From positions 163,194 through 227,193 of the forward strand of contig NZ_SSWX01000002.1 of assembly GCF_004803635.1 (NCBI RefSeq): a stretch of DNA of 64,000 bases, given 5' to 3'. The notes beneath the pieces are model-generated. The model was not told where the DNA came from, searched no databases, and saw only the letters and a program-made list of their open reading frames with translations. This DNA is from Lampropedia aestuarii (GTDB taxonomy: Bacteria > Pseudomonadota > Gammaproteobacteria > Burkholderiales > Burkholderiaceae_C). The position numbers and the translations under genes were made by a program. Positions 26,284 to 36,275 of this stretch are shown piece after piece (the first letter of the stretch is position 1; the number at the start of each line of letters is the position of its first letter).

Positions 26284-27828
26284 ATGCCTGATTTTTCAAG
26301 CATCCCCTTCTGGGCCTTGGCCTGTGCCTGCATTGGGCTGGGCGTAGTGATTGGCTGGTGGCTAGGCCACTGGCGTGCCAACTGGCACAGCCAAGCACTG
26401 CAGGCGATGCGCCAGCAGGATTGGCAAGCCCAATTGGAGCGTGAGCAAACGCTGTGGCAAACACAACTCGAGCACCAGCGCCAAGAATACCGCAGTCTAC
26501 AGCAGCAGGCGCTGAGTTGGCGCGAAGCCTTGGACACAGCGCGCGATGAACGCACGCAATGGCAAGAGCGCGCCCAGCAAACCGCCGAGCTGCAAGCGCA
26601 GCTGGCGCAGCAGCGCAGGCTCACCGAAGAAGCGCAGGAAGCGCTGGGCAGACTGCAAAGCGACCATGCAGCATTAGGCGCAGTGCATGAAGAGCAAGGC
26701 ATCCAGGCGGCCGAACGCCTGGAGTTTTTAGAGCGTGCACGTGAAAGCCTGACCCACCAATTCCAGCAAATGGCCCAGGCGATCTTGGAAGAAAAAAGCC
26801 AGCGCTTTTTGGAGCAAAACCAACAAGGCCTTGGCCAGCTGCTGGAGCCCTTGCGCCACCGGTTGCACGACTTTCAAGGCCGCATCGAGCTGTTCTATGA
26901 CGCCGAAGGCAAGCAGCGCGCTGCGCTGTCGCAACAAGTGCAGGACTTGATGGGTCTGAACCGCCGCCTATCCGACGAAGCGCACAATCTGGTCAAAGCC
27001 CTCAAAGGCTCAAGCAAAACCCAGGGCAATTGGGGCGAAGCCCTGCTCGAGCGCATTCTGGAGCAAGCCGGCCTGCGCCTGGGCCAGGATTACGAATTGC
27101 AAGTCAGCCACACCTGGGATGATGGCCGCCGCGCACAACCGGACGTGGTGATCAACCTGCCCGGCCAGCGGCATCTGGTGGTCGATGCCAAAGTTTCGCT
27201 GATCGCCTACGAGAAATGGAGCAGCTTGCAGGCCCAAGTCGGGCAAGCCGAGCAGCAGCCTGGCGATTCGCAGCCCGCCCGCGCAGCTGAAACAGCCTTG
27301 AGTCAACAAGTGCGACAGGCGCTGCGCCAGCATATCGACTCGGTGCGCACGCACATCAAACAACTGTCAGAGCGGCGCTACCAACATATCCACGGCCTAC
27401 AAGCACTGGATTTTGTGATCCTGTTTGTGCCGATTGAGCCAGCCTTGATGCTGGCTATTGGCGAGGATGAACGCCTCAACCAGGAAGCATGGGAGCGCAA
27501 TGTGCTGCTGGCCTCGCCCTCGACCTTGCTGTTTGTGCTGCGCACCGTCGCCCATTTATGGCGCCAGGAAGCGCAAGCGCGCAACGCCCAGGAAATCGCC
27601 CGCAAAGGTGCACAGCTCTACGACCGTTTGGTCGCTTTTGTCGCCGAGATGGAAAAATTGGGCAGCCAGCTCAATGCCGCCCAGCAATCCTACACACAGG
27701 CGATGCACCGCCTGGCAGTGCAAAAAGGCAATGTGATTCGCGAAGCCGAGCAATTGCGTGAGCTGGGTGTGCAGCCTACCAAGACGCTGCCGGAGTCACT
27801 GACGCAGCAAAGCCAAGTTGGCTTGTAG
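26284..27828 (+). CDS. rmuC: DNA recombination protein RmuC
   Basis: 514 aa. An N-terminal membrane anchor (FWALACACIGLGVVIGWWLG) is followed by a long Gln/Glu/Arg-rich coiled coil (about residues 30-150). The RmuC domain follows: LVKALKGSSKTQGNWGEALLERILEQAGL, QPDVVINLPGQRHLVVDAKVSL and LDFVILFVPIEPALMLAI. The family limits inversions at short repeats and has a nuclease-like core (DVV...VVDAK). It ends in a repeat-rich gap facing hflC. Confidence 0.94.
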   Translation: MPDFSSIPFWALACACIGLGVVIGWWLGHWRANWHSQALQAMRQQDWQAQLEREQTLWQTQLEHQRQEYRSLQQQALSWREALDTARDERTQWQERAQQTAELQAQLAQQRRLTEEAQEALGRLQSDHAALGAVHEEQGIQAAERLEFLERARESLTHQFQQMAQAILEEKSQRFLEQNQQGLGQLLEPLRHRLHDFQGRIELFYDAEGKQRAALSQQVQDLMGLNRRLSDEAHNLVKALKGSSKTQGNWGEALLERILEQAGLRLGQDYELQVSHTWDDGRRAQPDVVINLPGQRHLVVDAKVSLIAYEKWSSLQAQVGQAEQQPGDSQPARAAETALSQQVRQALRQHIDSVRTHIKQLSERRYQHIHGLQALDFVILFVPIEPALMLAIGEDERLNQEAWERNVLLASPSTLLFVLRTVAHLWRQEAQARNAQEIARKGAQLYDRLVAFVAEMEKLGSQLNAAQQSYTQAMHRLAVQKGNVIREAEQLRELGVQPTKTLPESLTQQSQVGL

Positions 27829-28290
27829 ACACTCCCAACACGAAGATTGTTCGACAAGATGTGCTCCCCATCTTGAACAGCAGCGAGCTTTAGCACACTG
27901 TTCTGTAGGCCAAAAGATGTGGATGCGGCTGTGCAATAACATCGCTTGCTTTGCAAGACGGTATGCGCCATATCGCCAGGCAGACCTACAGGTTTCTGAG
28001 GGCCTGTTCATAATCCCGACACAGCCGCGCAAGGCACAAAAAAGAGGCAGTGCATGGCGCTTGTTAGCACTCATTCGTCATGTATGGACAAAACGGGCAA
28101 CGCCGCAATGCGCTTTTTTGTGCCATATCCTTTTCGGCTCCAACGCAGTCTATAAAAAAAATCGTAACCACGCTCTTAGGGTCCCGACTATCTATTGCTA
28201 CCCACCGCCAAAGAGTGCGTGCCTCTTTCATAATGGTCATTTCGCTGGTTGCTTGAACGCGCGCGCAGTCGGCGCGATACCAAGACAAAA
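27829..28290. other. Gene-free gap with a decayed repeat
   Basis: Between rmuC and the hflC terminator no supported gene is seen. A 189-codon open frame spans it but has a composition unlike the neighbours and overlaps the repeat. The stretch 27996-28150 resembles the element at 63687-63958. Confidence 0.6.
27996..28150. repeat. Decayed copy of the 272-bp TIR element
   Basis: Shared blocks with the 63.7-kb copy, in the same order, are: GGCCTGTTC at the left end; GCGCAAGGCACAAAAAAGA; CAAAACGGGCAACGCCG; TGCGCTTTTTTGTGCC; and CCTTTTCGGCTCCAACGC. The internal stem GGCACAAAAAAG / CTTTTTTGTGCC is kept. The middle-right part and right terminal repeat are missing. Confidence 0.75.
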
Positions 28291-28327
28291 AAAACCAAGT
28301 GAAGCATGGCTCGCACTTGGTTTTTTA
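28291..28327. terminator. Bidirectional terminator after hflC
   Basis: AAAACCAAGTG (28291-28301) pairs perfectly with CACTTGGTTTT (28314-28324), with T tracts on both strands. It terminates the hfl genes on the minus strand and shields rmuC. Confidence 0.9.
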
Positions 28328-28390
28328 AACAATGGCTATAGGAGCCTATTTAACTCAGCGTCTTATTCACTTGAGAGCGCCCCTTGAAGA

Positions 28391-29344
28391 TCAGTTTGCA
28401 GCAGGACTGCTCAATTTGTCCGAGCGCATGGCTTTGAAGAAGTCCGAATCCGAAGGATTCAGAACCATCACATCGCCCGGCTGACCAAAGCTGTTGCGAT
28501 AGGCTTGCAGGCTACGGTAGAACTGCGCAAACTCAGGGTTCTTGCCATAAGCTTCAGCAAAAGTCTTGGTCGCTGCGCTGTCACCAATCGCACGGGTTTC
28601 CTGTGCTTTTTTATACGCTTCAGCACGGGTCATCGTCGCTTGGCGTTCGGCATTGGCGCGAATTTGCTCGCCTTCAGCCAAACCTTCAGCACGCAGACGC
28701 TCTGCTTCACGGGCGCGCTCGGCTTTCATGCGGTTGAAAACCGACTCGGTGATGTCTTTGGAATAGTCGACACGCGTGATACGCACGTCAGCAATTTCAA
28801 TACCCCAAGATGAGCCAACGACTTGGCTGACCACTTCGCCTTCAGGTGACTCTTGAATGCGGGTGGAGCCACCTACGCTTTGCGAAACTTGCTTGAGCAC
28901 TGCATCCATCAGCTCCTGGCGCTGCTCGGAGAGCAATTGGCGCACCGTTCTGCGGTTAACCTCTTCCTGGAAGGCGCTGCGCACCACACGGCTCAACTGG
29001 GCTGCACCATCGGCTTCAGAGCGACCAACGTTGCGGATATAGGCTTCAGGGTCGGCAATGCGCCAGCGCACATACCAGTCAATCACCACCCACTGCTTCT
29101 CAGCGGTCAAAGAAGGCTCGGTGGAGTTGCTCTCCAGCGTGAGCAAACGCTTGTCCAAATAATCCACGGTCTGGAACGGCGCAGGCAGCCATTTGACATG
29201 CAAGCCGGGTTCCTTGACCACACGGCGGATTTCACTCAGTTGGTAAACCACGCCGTACTGGCGCTCGTTCACCACAAACAACAGGGAGCTTGCTACTGCC
29301 AGCACTACCAGCAGAGACACAAGCCAAAAGCCAATTCGATTCAT
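28391..29344 (-). CDS. hflC: FtsH protease modulator HflC
   Basis: 317 aa. A single N-terminal membrane anchor (FWLVSLLVVLAVASSLLFVV) and an SPFH/band 7 domain facing the periplasm, ending in an Ala/Glu/Arg-rich helix (RAEGLAEGEQIRANAERQ, then KTFAEAYGKNPEFAQFYRSL). HflC forms the cage complex with HflK around FtsH and modulates membrane-protein degradation. It follows hflK after 27 bp. In many Burkholderiales hisZ and purA come next; here a terminator ends the unit. Confidence 0.96.
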   Translation of the reverse strand: MNRIGFWLVSLLVVLAVASSLLFVVNERQYGVVYQLSEIRRVVKEPGLHVKWLPAPFQTVDYLDKRLLTLESNSTEPSLTAEKQWVVIDWYVRWRIADPEAYIRNVGRSEADGAAQLSRVVRSAFQEEVNRRTVRQLLSEQRQELMDAVLKQVSQSVGGSTRIQESPEGEVVSQVVGSSWGIEIADVRITRVDYSKDITESVFNRMKAERAREAERLRAEGLAEGEQIRANAERQATMTRAEAYKKAQETRAIGDSAATKTFAEAYGKNPEFAQFYRSLQAYRNSFGQPGDVMVLNPSDSDFFKAMRSDKLSSPAAN

Positions 29345-29371
29345 GACAAATTCCTCTTTGCTCTCAAACCA

Positions 29372-30823
29372 TTAACGCACTTCACGGGTCGGTCTGCGGA
29401 GACCTGACTGCGTCGAGCTGGATGAAGAGCCCATGGATGGGGCTTGGTTTGTAGGTGCCGTGCTAGCAGGCGCTGGCGCTACTGGGCTGGGCTGCACAGG
29501 GCCGGCCGAGGATTTGGCAGCGCCCTGCTCCATCAATTTGTCCAAAGGCAAATACATCAGGCTGCTGGAGTTATTGGGATCCACAAGCACCTTGTTGCTG
29601 TTGCGATAAACCTCTTCCATGGTCTCAAGGTACATGCGCTCACGCGTCACGCCAGGGGCCTGGTTATAGGCATTGAGAATCGCGACAAAACGTGCAGCAT
29701 CACCTTCCGCCTGGGCAGTGATACGCTCACGGTAGCCTTCGGCCTCTTCGGTCATGCGTGAAGCTTCACCCACAGCGCGTGGGATCACTTGGTTGGCATA
29801 GGTCTCCGCTTCGTTTTTGACACGCTCGCGCTCTTGGTCAGCACGCAACACGTCTTCAAACGCAGCGCGCACCATTTCAGGCGGACGCACACCGCTTGGT
29901 TGCATGTTGATAGCAACAATCTCAACACCCACCTCGTAACGGTCCAAAATAGCCTGCATCAACGTACGCAAGGTCGGTGCGATGTCTTCCCGGCGACCTG
30001 CCAAAGCTTCATCCATCGACATTTTGCCGACGACTTCACGCACAGCCGATTCTGCAGAAGCTGCAATTGCGCCAAGCTGGTTGGAGGTATTGAACAGCCA
30101 GTCTTCGGCATTGTTGATGCGGTACTGGACCGTGAACAAAATCTCGATGATGTTTTCATCTTGCGTCAGCATCGCGTATTCATTCAAACCGGTCTCAGGC
30201 AGGGTTCGGCCACTGCCAATGTCCATGGTCTTGATACGCATATCAACCATTTCTGCGGCGCCAATCGGGGCCGGCAAACGGTAATTCAGACCGGCTGAGA
30301 CAGTGCGCTGGTATTTGCCAAATGTCGTGATAACGGCGCGATGGCCCTCTTGCACGACAAAAAAGCCTGATGCAAGCCACAAACCAAGCACGACTACGGC
30401 GATCACGCCAACCAAACCACCAGAAATGGCCGGTGGTTTGATCCCCGTTGGGAAGCCGCCGCCTTTGCGGTTGCCACCTCCCGAGTTGCGGTTGTTATTA
30501 CCACCGCCGCCAAACAAATTGCCCAGTTTGCGGTTGAGGTCGCCGAGTAACTCACCTAAATCAGGCGGTTGCTGCGAGTCTTGGGGGGATTGGGGACGCT
30601 GAGGCGATGGTTGGCCATTGTTAGGCCGCTGCTCAGGCTGAGGGGATGGAGGAGGTAATGGCGCATCTGAAGGCTTGTTAGAGCCCGCATTATCACTATT
30701 GCCATTGGAGTTGTCCGAGCCATTGCCCGAGCTTCTACCCCAACCGGGATCATTCAAATTAAACAGCGCGCGCAATCTGTCCAGAAAGCGCGACAAGCCT
30801 TGGCCGCGTGATGTTGCAGTCAT
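29372..30823 (-). CDS. hflK: FtsH protease modulator HflK
   Basis: 483 aa. A Gly/Asn/Ser/Pro-rich cytoplasmic N-terminus (about residues 25-115, with a GGGGNNNRNSGGGNRKGGG run) is followed by the membrane segment GGLVGVIAVVVLGLWLASGFFVV. The SPFH domain includes GHRAVITTFGKYQRTVSAGLNYRLPAPI and EYAMLTQDENIIEI. The C-terminal tail is low-complexity Pro/Ser/Thr. It is the HflC partner in the FtsH-HflKC complex. It follows hflX at a 138-bp gap. Confidence 0.96.
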   Translation of the reverse strand: MTATSRGQGLSRFLDRLRALFNLNDPGWGRSSGNGSDNSNGNSDNAGSNKPSDAPLPPPSPQPEQRPNNGQPSPQRPQSPQDSQQPPDLGELLGDLNRKLGNLFGGGGNNNRNSGGGNRKGGGFPTGIKPPAISGGLVGVIAVVVLGLWLASGFFVVQEGHRAVITTFGKYQRTVSAGLNYRLPAPIGAAEMVDMRIKTMDIGSGRTLPETGLNEYAMLTQDENIIEILFTVQYRINNAEDWLFNTSNQLGAIAASAESAVREVVGKMSMDEALAGRREDIAPTLRTLMQAILDRYEVGVEIVAINMQPSGVRPPEMVRAAFEDVLRADQERERVKNEAETYANQVIPRAVGEASRMTEEAEGYRERITAQAEGDAARFVAILNAYNQAPGVTRERMYLETMEEVYRNSNKVLVDPNNSSSLMYLPLDKLMEQGAAKSSAGPVQPSPVAPAPASTAPTNQAPSMGSSSSSTQSGLRRPTREVR

Positions 30824-30961
30824 TCACTCAGTCTCATTGGTTCTAGAAATGGGGGATATGGCAGCCATCGCTGGCCGCCATACCAACGCCAATCAGGCGC
30901 GAAAGAAGTGATTGTGCCTAAATCCAAGTAGATTAGGGGATTTCAAGGGTTTTTTGTCAGG

Positions 30962-32170
30962 TTATACCTGCCCATCCAAGCCTTGCTCCTGCTCACAATC
31001 AGCTGCATCTTGTCCGTCTGCATACGCGTCATCCGAACTGCGGCGTGCAAGCCACCATTGCGCCAGCACGTCTCGCAAAGTATCAATACCCTGGCCACTG
31101 TGGGCACTGATGAAGACGCGCGGAATCTGACGCCCGTCTATCTCCATCGTGTCCTGCAAACTCAGCGGTAGCTGCTCAGCCGCAATGCGGTCGAGTTTGT
31201 TGAATACCAAGAGCATCGGCACATCACTGGCACCAATTTCTGCCAACACCCTGGTCACTTCCTGGATTTGCTCTGGAAAATGGGGGTTGGAGGCATCCAC
31301 CACATGCAACAGCAGATCGGCATCCACCGCTTCTTGCAAAGTCGCCTGGAAAGCTTCCACCAAGCCATGCGGCAAATCACGGATAAACCCCACCGTATCA
31401 GATAAAGACACATGCGCCTGAGCCTGTTGCAAATACAGCTGCCGTGTCGTTGTGTCCAGCGTGGCAAACAACTGGTCTGCGGCATACGCCCGCGCTTTGA
31501 CCATCGCATTGAACAGCGAAGATTTGCCCGCGTTGGTGTATCCCACCAATGAGATATTGAATACCTCGTTACGCTGGCGTTGCCGGCGTTGGGTGCTGCG
31601 TTGTTTTTTCAGTTTGCTCAAACGCTCGCGCACACGCTTGACGGATTCATTGATCATGCGGCGATCGAGCTCAATCTGCGTCTCGCCTGGGCCACCACGC
31701 CCACCAATACCGCCGCGTTGGCGCTCCAAGTGCGACCAGCGGCGCACCAAGCGGGTGCTGAGGTATTGCAGTCGAGCCAGCTCCACCTGCAACTTGCCTT
31801 CATGGCTGCGTGCGCGCTGGGCAAAAATCTCTAAAATCAGGAACGTGCGGTCATAAACCGGCAAGCCAATTTCGCGCTCCAGATTGCGCTGCTGGGCAGG
31901 GCTGAGTGCCTGGTCAAAAATGATCTCACCTGCACCATGCCCCAGTGCCAGGGCTTTGATCTCTTCGACCTTGCCAGTGCCAATAAAAAAAGCCGAGTCT
32001 GGAAACTTGCGTTTGACAACGATTCTGTCACAGACCTCCAGACCAGCTGTTTGCACCAATAAGCCGAGCTCTTCAAGTTCACGGTCAAAGTGCTTCTCAC
32101 CAAAGTCTACCCCCACCAGCAACGCTGGCGGCACTTCAATAGGGGTGACTGCAAATTCGTTTTTACTCAA
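30962..32170 (-). CDS. hflX: Ribosome-associated GTPase HflX
   Basis: 402 aa. The N-terminal HflX domain (GVDFGEKHFDRELEELGLLV, FIGTGKVEEIKALAL) and GERQRGGIGGRGGPGETQIE-type linker precede the G domain: G1 GYTNAGKSS near residue 213, G3 DTVGFIRDLP, G4 NKLD and G5 ISAHSG. It splits stalled ribosomes under stress. It is in the conserved hfq-hflX-hflK-hflC order. The C-terminus is acidic (DDAYADGQDAADCEQEQ). Confidence 0.97.
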   Translation of the reverse strand: MSKNEFAVTPIEVPPALLVGVDFGEKHFDRELEELGLLVQTAGLEVCDRIVVKRKFPDSAFFIGTGKVEEIKALALGHGAGEIIFDQALSPAQQRNLEREIGLPVYDRTFLILEIFAQRARSHEGKLQVELARLQYLSTRLVRRWSHLERQRGGIGGRGGPGETQIELDRRMINESVKRVRERLSKLKKQRSTQRRQRQRNEVFNISLVGYTNAGKSSLFNAMVKARAYAADQLFATLDTTTRQLYLQQAQAHVSLSDTVGFIRDLPHGLVEAFQATLQEAVDADLLLHVVDASNPHFPEQIQEVTRVLAEIGASDVPMLLVFNKLDRIAAEQLPLSLQDTMEIDGRQIPRVFISAHSGQGIDTLRDVLAQWWLARRSSDDAYADGQDAADCEQEQGLDGQV

Positions 32171-32226
32171 ATGGATGTATGGATTGTATATATCCCAAAC
32201 AACTGCACTGCTTCTGCAACAGAAGT

Positions 32227-32266
32227 AGCCAGCTTGCGAACACGATCAATGCGTTTCAAGCTGGCT
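32227..32266. other. Stem-loop between hfq and hflX
   Basis: AGCCAGCTTG (32227-32236) pairs perfectly with CAAGCTGGCT (32257-32266) over 20 bases. There is no strong T run on the minus strand. It may be a partial terminator or an RNase processing site separating hfq from hflX expression. Confidence 0.55.
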
Positions 32267-32366
32267 ATTTCAAGGGCAGCATGCCTGCTGCCTGCGCATC
32301 AAAGCTGACCGACGGGCCACAGAGCCAGCTCAAACCATGTATGAAGAGCAGGCTCTGAGGCGAAAA

Positions 32367-32612
32367 TCACTCGCCAGTTTGCTCAGCAGCCGGACTTGCA
32401 AAGCTCACAGGCCTTGCTGGGACAATAGTGGAAATTGCATGCTTGTAGACCATTTGTGTCACTGTATTGCGCAGCAACACCACATACTGGTCAAACGACT
32501 CGATTTGGCCTTGCAGCTTGATGCCGTTGACCAGATAAATCGAGACGGGAACATGTTCACGACGCAGGGCGTTTAAAAAAGGATCCTGCAAAAGTTGGCC
32601 TTTGTTGCTCAC
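32367..32612 (-). CDS. hfq: RNA chaperone Hfq
   Basis: 81 aa with a GTG start at 32612, preceded by CGGAG seven bases upstream. Sm-like hexameric chaperone for sRNA-mRNA pairing. [33 protein letters not shown] contains the Sm1 motif and [12 protein letters not shown] is the Sm2 motif. A short C-terminal tail follows. It heads the hfq-hflX-hflK-hflC series. Confidence 0.98.
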   Translation of the reverse strand: MSNKGQLLQDPFLNALRREHVPVSIYLVNGIKLQGQIESFDQYVVLLRNTVTQMVYKHAISTIVPARPVSFASPAAEQTGE

Positions 32613-32785
32613 GATATAACTCCGTGTTGGCTATTGTTGTTAAAAGAAAGCACACCTTAACACAGCATGGCCATATCAGGAGAAACCACAGTCTGTGCAA
32701 GGTGGAAAAAACACACAATGGCGCATCACCAAGCTCAAGCGAAGCGCTCTGCGGCAAACCTGGTACAGATGGCCGTGCGCAGGTT

Positions 32786-34135
32786 TCATTTCTTGTCTAC
32801 GTATGGGTTGTCGGAGGTTCTCAACTCAATGCGCAAAGGTGTGCCTTCGAGCTTGAACGCCTTGCGGAACCAGGTTTCAAGAAAGCGTTGGTAGGATTGA
32901 CTCAAATGGTCCAAAGAGTTCCCGTGAATCACAATAATTGGTGGATTCATGCCGCCTTGGTGGGCATAACGCGGCTTGGGGCGGTACATGCCCGCTTTGC
33001 GTGGCGCCTGGTACTGCACAGCCTCTTGCAGCAAGCGTGTCAGTTTTGCTGTTGGCATTTTGCGCGTGGCCGCAGCGTACGCGGCATCTATCGCAGTCCA
33101 CAACGGGCCCAGGCCCTGGCGTTTGAGTGCCGAGATATGCTTGAGCGCGGCAAACTTCATAAAGCTCAGGCGCAGCTCAATCGAGCGCTCCAGTTGCTCA
33201 CGCTGGTAGCGATCCAGTGAGTCCCACTTGTTGACAGCGATCACAACAGCACGCCCAGCTTCCAAAATAAAGCCCGCGATATGTGCATCCTGGTCGGTCA
33301 CGCCTTGCGTGGCATCGATCACCAACACCACCACTTGCGCGCCTTCAATCGCTTGCAGGGTTTTGACGACCGAGAACTTTTCAATGGCCTCAAACACCTG
33401 GCCTTTGCGCCGCAGACCTGCCGTGTCAATCAGCTCATAGCGCTGTTCGCCACGCTGAAATGGCACACGAATCGCATCGCGTGTCGTGCCTGGCATATCA
33501 AATGCGACCAGACGCTCTTCTCCCAACCAGGCATTGATCAGCGTGGATTTACCGGCGTTAGGGCGACCAGCGACGGCGATGCGTATCGTCGTGTCTTCGG
33601 GATCGACCTCAGCCTCATCTCCATCCACAGGATCAAATTCTGGCGGGAGCTTGTCCACGGCCATCTGCAGCATGTCTCGCACGCCCTGGCCATGCGCGGC
33701 TGAGACCGCGTACACATCGCCCAGGCCCAGTTCGTAGAACTCGGCCAACTGGGCACTGTCTTTCATGCCTTCGGCCTTGTTCGCCACCAGCAAGGTGGGT
33801 TTGTTAATCTTGCGCAGCTCGCGGCCAATTTCCTGGTCTTGCCCAGTCAAACCGGCGCGGCCGTCGACCAGGAAGATCACCAGGTCGGCCTCGGCAATCG
33901 CCTGCCAGGTTTGGCTGGCCATTTTCTCGAAAATAGGACCTTCCGAGCTGTCTTCCAGGCCACCGGTGTCAATCACGATGTACTGGCGTTTGTCCAACAA
34001 CGCTGTGCCGTAATGGCGGTCGCGCGTCAAACCGGCGAAATCCGCCACAATCGCGTCACGCGTGCGCGTTAAACGGTTAAATAAAGTGGACTTGCCGACA
34101 TTGGGCCGGCCCACCAAAGCAATCACTGGGAGCAT
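32786..34135 (-). CDS. der: Double GTPase Der (EngA), ribosome assembly
   Basis: 449 aa. Two tandem G domains: the first P-loop GRPNVGKS is at residues 9-16 and the second GRPNAGKS is near 190. [10 protein letters not shown] and NKWDS are visible in the second, and a KH-like C-terminal domain includes PPIIVIHGN. It is required for 50S maturation. It follows bamB in the conserved bamB-der arrangement. Confidence 0.98.
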   Translation of the reverse strand: MLPVIALVGRPNVGKSTLFNRLTRTRDAIVADFAGLTRDRHYGTALLDKRQYIVIDTGGLEDSSEGPIFEKMASQTWQAIAEADLVIFLVDGRAGLTGQDQEIGRELRKINKPTLLVANKAEGMKDSAQLAEFYELGLGDVYAVSAAHGQGVRDMLQMAVDKLPPEFDPVDGDEAEVDPEDTTIRIAVAGRPNAGKSTLINAWLGEERLVAFDMPGTTRDAIRVPFQRGEQRYELIDTAGLRRKGQVFEAIEKFSVVKTLQAIEGAQVVVLVIDATQGVTDQDAHIAGFILEAGRAVVIAVNKWDSLDRYQREQLERSIELRLSFMKFAALKHISALKRQGLGPLWTAIDAAYAAATRKMPTAKLTRLLQEAVQYQAPRKAGMYRPKPRYAHQGGMNPPIIVIHGNSLDHLSQSYQRFLETWFRKAFKLEGTPLRIELRTSDNPYVDKK

Positions 34136-34255
34136 GTCTAGCCCTCACATTTTCAGCACATCAAAAGGCGTGATGGCCACTGACCAAAGGCAGTAGCCAT
34201 CATCACGCTCAACTAGCCTGAGAAAGTTCTCAGACACAACAATTCACACAGCCAT

Positions 34256-35428
34256 TTAATCCGGACGATAACCGAATACAGCGCCGTTATTAGCCACAGC
34301 TATCAGCGTATTGCCCGCATAGATCGGCGCTACGCGGATGCCTGAGCTATTGGTTTGAAAGCGGTTCAAAGGCGTACCATCGGAGCGCTCGATCAAGTGC
34401 AACAAGCCACCGGCATCACCCACGGCCACAGCACGGCCAATTTGCAAAGGCGCAGTGAGGTCTCGGTATTGCAAGCGGTCGCTGAGCCACTGCTGGATAC
34501 CACTGATGCGGTCCCAAGCCTGCATACGCCCGGTCACGTCCACGCTGTAGACAAAATTCTCGTCACCGCCGACACCGACTGCACCATTGACCCGCTGAGT
34601 CCAGGTGGTCTCACCCAGTGAGGCGTTGACGCAACCGATCGCAGACTGGAATGCCTGCACACAGATGTTATTGCCAACGCGGCTGTAATGGCCCACGATG
34701 TCGACCAGACGCTCGATGTCGTTGATCCCGCGTGCAATCGCAACCGACGACTCCCAACGCAAGGAGCCGGTATCGGGATTGATGCCAACAACTCGGCCAG
34801 AGAAGCCTGCAACCAGGGTATTGCCAACCGAAGTCAGCAGCAGCGACTCGCGCAAGGACAAGCTTTCACCGTCAGAGCCTGGACGGTCCCAAATCAGCGC
34901 GCCATTGTCCGCATCCAAAGCCAGCAGCGCACGGTCGGCCGTGATGACAAACACACGCTCACCAGCGACAAAAGGCGGCGTGAATGAACGTGCAGGTAAA
35001 GCATAGCGCCACAGCTCTTTGCCCTCGCGGATCGCAATCACTTCATTTTGATTGCTGATGACGGCAAATGTCGTGCCATCGCCACCAACACCAGCAAGTA
35101 TATTGGCGTCCAGCTTCAGGCGCCACAATTCAGTGCCGGTACTGGCCTGCAAGCTGACCACGTTGCCAGCTGCTGTTGCCAGTGTTACAGCATCACCATT
35201 CACGACCGGCGTCAGCTGGATATTGCCCAATGAGCCGACATTGGCGGTCCAAACCTGCGAAGCGGCAAACAGCGCCACATTGGCCTCCAGCGGTTTTGGC
35301 TCTGGCTTTTTGCTGCTGGAGAACATCGAACATGCCACCAACTGCGCCGCGACCACCGAGAGCAAGGCCCAACGAAGCGCACGCTTAGGAGCGCAGCTTG
35401 ATGACTGGCGTAACTGAGATTGAATCAT
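34256..35428 (-). CDS. bamB: Outer-membrane assembly lipoprotein BamB
   Basis: 390 aa from the ATG at 35428, which has AGGA six bases upstream. Signal peptide with lipobox (AAQLVACS) and then PQQ-type beta-propeller repeats: GTELWRLKLDANILAGVGGDG, LLALDADNGALIWDRPG and RVVGINPDTGSLRWE. BamB is the periplasmic propeller of the BAM complex that inserts outer-membrane barrels. It is 34 bp after the yfgM-like gene and 120 bp before der. Confidence 0.95.
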   Translation of the reverse strand: MIQSQLRQSSSCAPKRALRWALLSVVAAQLVACSMFSSSKKPEPKPLEANVALFAASQVWTANVGSLGNIQLTPVVNGDAVTLATAAGNVVSLQASTGTELWRLKLDANILAGVGGDGTTFAVISNQNEVIAIREGKELWRYALPARSFTPPFVAGERVFVITADRALLALDADNGALIWDRPGSDGESLSLRESLLLTSVGNTLVAGFSGRVVGINPDTGSLRWESSVAIARGINDIERLVDIVGHYSRVGNNICVQAFQSAIGCVNASLGETTWTQRVNGAVGVGGDENFVYSVDVTGRMQAWDRISGIQQWLSDRLQYRDLTAPLQIGRAVAVGDAGGLLHLIERSDGTPLNRFQTNSSGIRVAPIYAGNTLIAVANNGAVFGYRPD

Positions 35429-35462
35429 CTGTATTCCTGGGGGAAAAGACATCCACCACTAT

Positions 35463-36131
35463 TCAAGCGCCAGTGGCACGCAAAGCGGCCGGTGTCTGGC
35501 CTAAAGCATTGAGTTTGCTTTGCACCACTGCGCGGTAGCTCGCAGTGGGCTCGAGCAATTCGAATGCCGCGTTGTAAGCGGCAATCGCATCCTGCGTTTT
35601 ACCCTGCTTTTGCAATACGTCGCCTTTGCGGTCATCGCGCAGCGCACGGAATTCGTAAGGAAATGCAAAGCCGTTCAAGGTAGCCAGCGCACCGTCCCAA
35701 TTCTCTTGCTGCATTTGCACCGAAGACAGGTGCAAAGCACCCAGCGCCTTAAAGCCTTCATCTTTGGCATTTTTTGACACCCATTCAAACGCGGTCTGCG
35801 CTGCTGGCCAATTTTTTTGTTGGACCCAGTAGTGTCCTGCCACCAAAGAAGCCTGGCTGGCCTGGGTGGTTTTGCCAAACGAGTCTTGCAGCACACCCAG
35901 ACGCTGATTCAGTGCATCGGCTTGATTTTGCTCGGTGGCCACACGCACCTGGTCAAACAATTCGGCAGCTTTGATGGCCTGGCTGGTTTGCCAGTAGGCA
36001 TACCCTTTGTAGCCAGCGACCGCAGCCACAACGACAAAAACAGCTACAGAGATCAGTGTTCCCCAACGACTCCAGAAATGCTTGAGCGTTGCCAATTGTT
36101 CTTGTTCTTGCAAATCAAAATGTGTAGCCAT
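35463..36131 (-). CDS. yfgM: YfgM-like TPR membrane protein
   Basis: 222 aa. A short cytoplasmic N-terminus (DLQEQEQLATLKHFWSRWG), one membrane helix (LISVAVFVVVAAVAGYKGYAYW) and a periplasmic TPR region (for example KALGALHLSSVQMQQENWDGAL, GDVLQKQGKTQDAIAAYNAAF). This matches YfgM/TPR_21, an ancillary SecYEG-PpiD chaperone partner. The hisS-yfgM-bamB-der order is standard. Confidence 0.9.
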   Translation of the reverse strand: MATHFDLQEQEQLATLKHFWSRWGTLISVAVFVVVAAVAGYKGYAYWQTSQAIKAAELFDQVRVATEQNQADALNQRLGVLQDSFGKTTQASQASLVAGHYWVQQKNWPAAQTAFEWVSKNAKDEGFKALGALHLSSVQMQQENWDGALATLNGFAFPYEFRALRDDRKGDVLQKQGKTQDAIAAYNAAFELLEPTASYRAVVQSKLNALGQTPAALRATGA

Positions 36132-36275
36132 AAAACCATTGATAAGTGTGTTGTTCTGGCCTCAGCCAAAGAACCTATTTTGATCGATCCTGCACTGTCT
36201 GGGGAAGTAGCGCATTTCGCACTATAGCAAGAGCGCACGTGCTTCTGCGACATTTGCCGCTTTTTTTTAAACAGC

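Noticed and set aside
27818..28387. 189-aa open frame after rmuC
   Set aside because: It starts inside the end of rmuC, spans the decayed repeat and a terminator, and its product is Cys/Arg-rich with no domain.
34218..34233. CTGAGAA-AG-TTCTCAG palindrome between bamB and der
   Set aside because: A loop of two bases is too small for a stable RNA hairpin, and there is no T run or second copy to support a function.
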